From NCBI GenBank assembly GCA_014380965.1, contig JACMIV010000030.1, forward strand, positions 1 to 7,462: a stretch of 7,462 bases of DNA. The letters run 5' to 3'. Below, in pieces: positions 6,141 to 7,462 of the stretch. Position 1 is the stretch's first letter. Each line of letters starts with the position of its first letter. Origin of the DNA: Rhizobiaceae bacterium. GTDB lineage: Bacteria; Pseudomonadota; Alphaproteobacteria; Rhizobiales; Rhizobiaceae. The notes beneath the pieces are model-generated. The model was not told where the DNA came from. It saw only the letters and a list, made by a program, of their open reading frames with translations, and did not search any database. Position numbers and translations under genes: made by a program.

Positions 6141-6446
6141 GCTTCATGGTTGGAGCGGAGGTTAAGCTGGCCGTTTCGCCTGTTGCCTCGCCGTGAACAG
6201 CACGCGCCGTCACGAGCTCGCCAAAAAACTTCATCCGCGCCGATGCGCTTGCCTTGTCGAAGCTGAGCGGACAGCGCGGCTCTTAAGTTCGTCTCTCTTA
6301 GTCGATGGATGCCTTCGTCAGCCAGGACATCGCGACCGACGATGCCGCAGCCGTTTGCCGAGTTCGGCGCCGTGCCGGCCTTCCTCTTTGCGGCCTATGT
6401 CACCCGCGTAGGCCGTGCGTCGCGGCCGACCTTCCGGCCGATAAAG
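6141..6446. other. Stretch without a convincing gene
   Basis: Only short frames occur here: 6193-6411 (72 codons), 6305-6463 (53 codons) and 6309-6473 (54 codons). None has a good ribosome binding site or a family resemblance I can name. The frame beginning at 6309 has a GC-biased third position and a hydrophobic patch (VPAFLFAAYV) and could be a decayed gene remnant, but that is weak. No terminator-like hairpin with a T-run was seen. Confidence 0.4.
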
Positions 6447-6461
6447 TGTCAAACGTTCTTA

Positions 6462-6479
6462 TGTAAATTCTGATTGACA
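6462..6479. promoter_or_regulatory. ppsR: PpsR operator containing the bchI -35 element
   Basis: TGTAAATTCTGATTGACA is an exact TGT-N12-ACA site, AT-rich in the middle like characterised PpsR boxes. Its right arm is a perfect TTGACA (6474-6479), a consensus -35 hexamer pointing at bchI 100 nt downstream. A further TGTCAA half-site lies at 6447-6452, forming an inverted pair with TTGACA. No clear -10 could be assigned at 16-18 bp. Repression of bchI by the ppsR product of this window is the expected function. Confidence 0.75.
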
Positions 6480-6578
6480 CTCGGCGCTATTGCGGCGAAC
6501 CCTTGGTGACGGATCGCGGCCACGCGGGAGCGGATATCCGCAGCCCCCGACCCGCAGCTCCACTCTCGGGATGTCGCC

Positions 6579-7462
6579 ATGGGCCAGAGCTATCCGTTTT
6601 CGGCAATCGTCGGGCAGGCAGAGATGAAGCTCGCCCTGATGTTGGCGGCCGTGGATCCGCGCATCGGCGGCATCCTCGTCTTCGGCGATCGTGGCACCGG
6701 CAAGACGACGGCCGTTCGCGGGCTCGCCCGGCTCCTGCCGCCGATGACGGTCGCCGGCGATTGCCGTTACAACTGCGAGCCGGCCGATACTGCAGACTTC
6801 TGCCCGCGCTGCAGGGCCGAGGCTGGCAGCGGGCGGCTGAAGTCGCGCAAGGCGCCGGTGCCGGTCATCGACCTGCCGCTCGGCGCGAGCGAAGACCGGG
6901 TCGCCGGCGCGCTCGATCTCGAAAAGGCGCTCGTCTCCGGCGAAAAGGCCTTCGAGCCGGGGCTTCTCGCGAGCGCCCACCGCGGCTTTCTCTATATCGA
7001 CGAGGTCAATCTCCTGGAGGACCATCTCGTCGATCTCCTCCTCGACGTCGCCGCCTCCGGCGTCAACGTCGTCGAGCGCGAGGGCCTCAGCATCCGCCAC
7101 CCCGCCCGCTTCGTCCTCGTCGGCAGCGGCAATCCGGAGGAGGGGGAACTGCGACCACAGCTTCTCGACCGCTTCGGCCTCTCCGTCGAGGTCGCCTCGC
7201 CGAAGGACGTTCCTTCGCGGGTCGAAGTGGTCAAGCGCCGCGACGCCTTCGACCGGAACCCGGAGGCCTTTCTGGAACTCTGGAAGCGCAAGGACGCGGC
7301 GCTCCGCATGAAGATCGGCAAGGCGCGCGAGCGGATCGACGCGATCGAGACCCCAGACAGAGTCCTGGAATTCGCCTCCGGCCTCTGCCTGATGCTCGGC
7401 GTCGACGGCCTGCGCGGCGAACTCACCCTCATGCGTTCGGCACGGGCGCTGACCGCGCTCGA
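6579..7462 (+). CDS. bchI: Magnesium chelatase subunit I (BchI), 5' part
   Basis: BchI is the AAA+ ATPase that, with BchD and BchH, inserts Mg2+ into protoporphyrin IX, the first committed step of bacteriochlorophyll synthesis. The frame runs off the right edge after 294 codons; the family is about 335-350 aa. It opens with YPFSAIVGQ (5-13). Walker A is GDRGTGKT (36-43), Walker B is GFLYIDE (136-142) and the sensor 1 region is GSGNPEEGELRPQ (182-194). LLDRFGL (195-201) follows, next to the arginine-finger region. Cys62, 66, 75 and 78 form a CX3C-X8-CX2C cluster in the insertion after Walker A. The ATG at 6579 follows a GGGA at 6568-6571; the nearby ATG at 6571 is out of frame. It has its own PpsR-type promoter about 100 nt upstream, which suggests the start of a bchI operon, usually continuing to bchD. 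Soluble cytosolic complex. Confidence 0.96.
   Translation, partial: MGQSYPFSAIVGQAEMKLALMLAAVDPRIGGILVFGDRGTGKTTAVRGLARLLPPMTVAGDCRYNCEPADTADFCPRCRAEAGSGRLKSRKAPVPVIDLPLGASEDRVAGALDLEKALVSGEKAFEPGLLASAHRGFLYIDEVNLLEDHLVDLLLDVAASGVNVVEREGLSIRHPARFVLVGSGNPEEGELRPQLLDRFGLSVEVASPKDVPSRVEVVKRRDAFDRNPEAFLELWKRKDAALRMKIGKARERIDAIETPDRVLEFASGLCLMLGVDGLRGELTLMRSARALTAL

Noticed and set aside
6181..6199. TGT...ACA pair resembling a PpsR box
   Set aside because: The spacing is 13 bp, not 12, and there is no further symmetry.
6193..6411. 72-codon plus-strand open frame
   Set aside because: Arg/Ser/Pro/Cys-rich translation without motif or ribosome binding site; looks like chance.
6459..7432. Minus-strand open frames opposite bchI (6459-7100 and 6992-7432)
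   Set aside because: They are antisense to an unmistakable BchI and carry no recognisable domain.

Overview
The window is GC-rich and looks like part of the photosynthesis gene region of an aerobic anoxygenic or purple phototrophic alphaproteobacterium, probably in or near the Hyphomicrobiales. Three things point there: a PpsR/CrtJ-type photosynthesis repressor, a biliverdin-type bacteriophytochrome divergent from it, and bchI (magnesium chelatase subunit I) at the right edge. The order assignment is inference from gene content; there is no rRNA or other taxonomic marker.

Layout, left to right. (1) The 3' part of a ThiD-like hydroxymethylpyrimidine kinase on the plus strand, cut by the window edge. 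(2) Convergent to it, a minus-strand pair: ppsR (466 aa) followed after 2 nt by a DUF3830/cyclophilin-like gene, evidently one operon. (3) A 386-bp divergent regulatory region with two TGT-N12-ACA type PpsR boxes 8 bp apart (one perfect, one with a single mismatch), a perfect 15-bp palindrome and candidate promoters in both directions. (4) On the plus strand, a bacteriophytochrome kinase (PAS-GAF-PHY fused to a FixL-type HisKA/HATPase; GTG start) overlapping by 8 bp a FixJ-family response regulator with a LuxR-type HTH. (5) A small ribbon-helix-helix-like protein with a probable TTG start. (6) A 438-bp stretch without a convincing gene, ending in a PpsR operator fused to a TTGACA -35 element. 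(7) bchI, running off the right edge.

Inferred logic: the cluster joins three kinds of control over bacteriochlorophyll synthesis. Red/far-red light would be read by the phytochrome and passed by phosphotransfer to the FixJ-like regulator. Redox or light state would be read by PpsR, which has a single cysteine at the known redox position. PpsR would act on operators both in its own divergent region and in front of bchI. The DUF3830 and RHH proteins are uncharacterised neighbours that may modulate this circuit. The two-component pair and the repressor sit back to back across a shared operator, so cross-regulation is likely but not shown.

No tRNA, rRNA, CRISPR array, insertion sequence or phage gene was seen.
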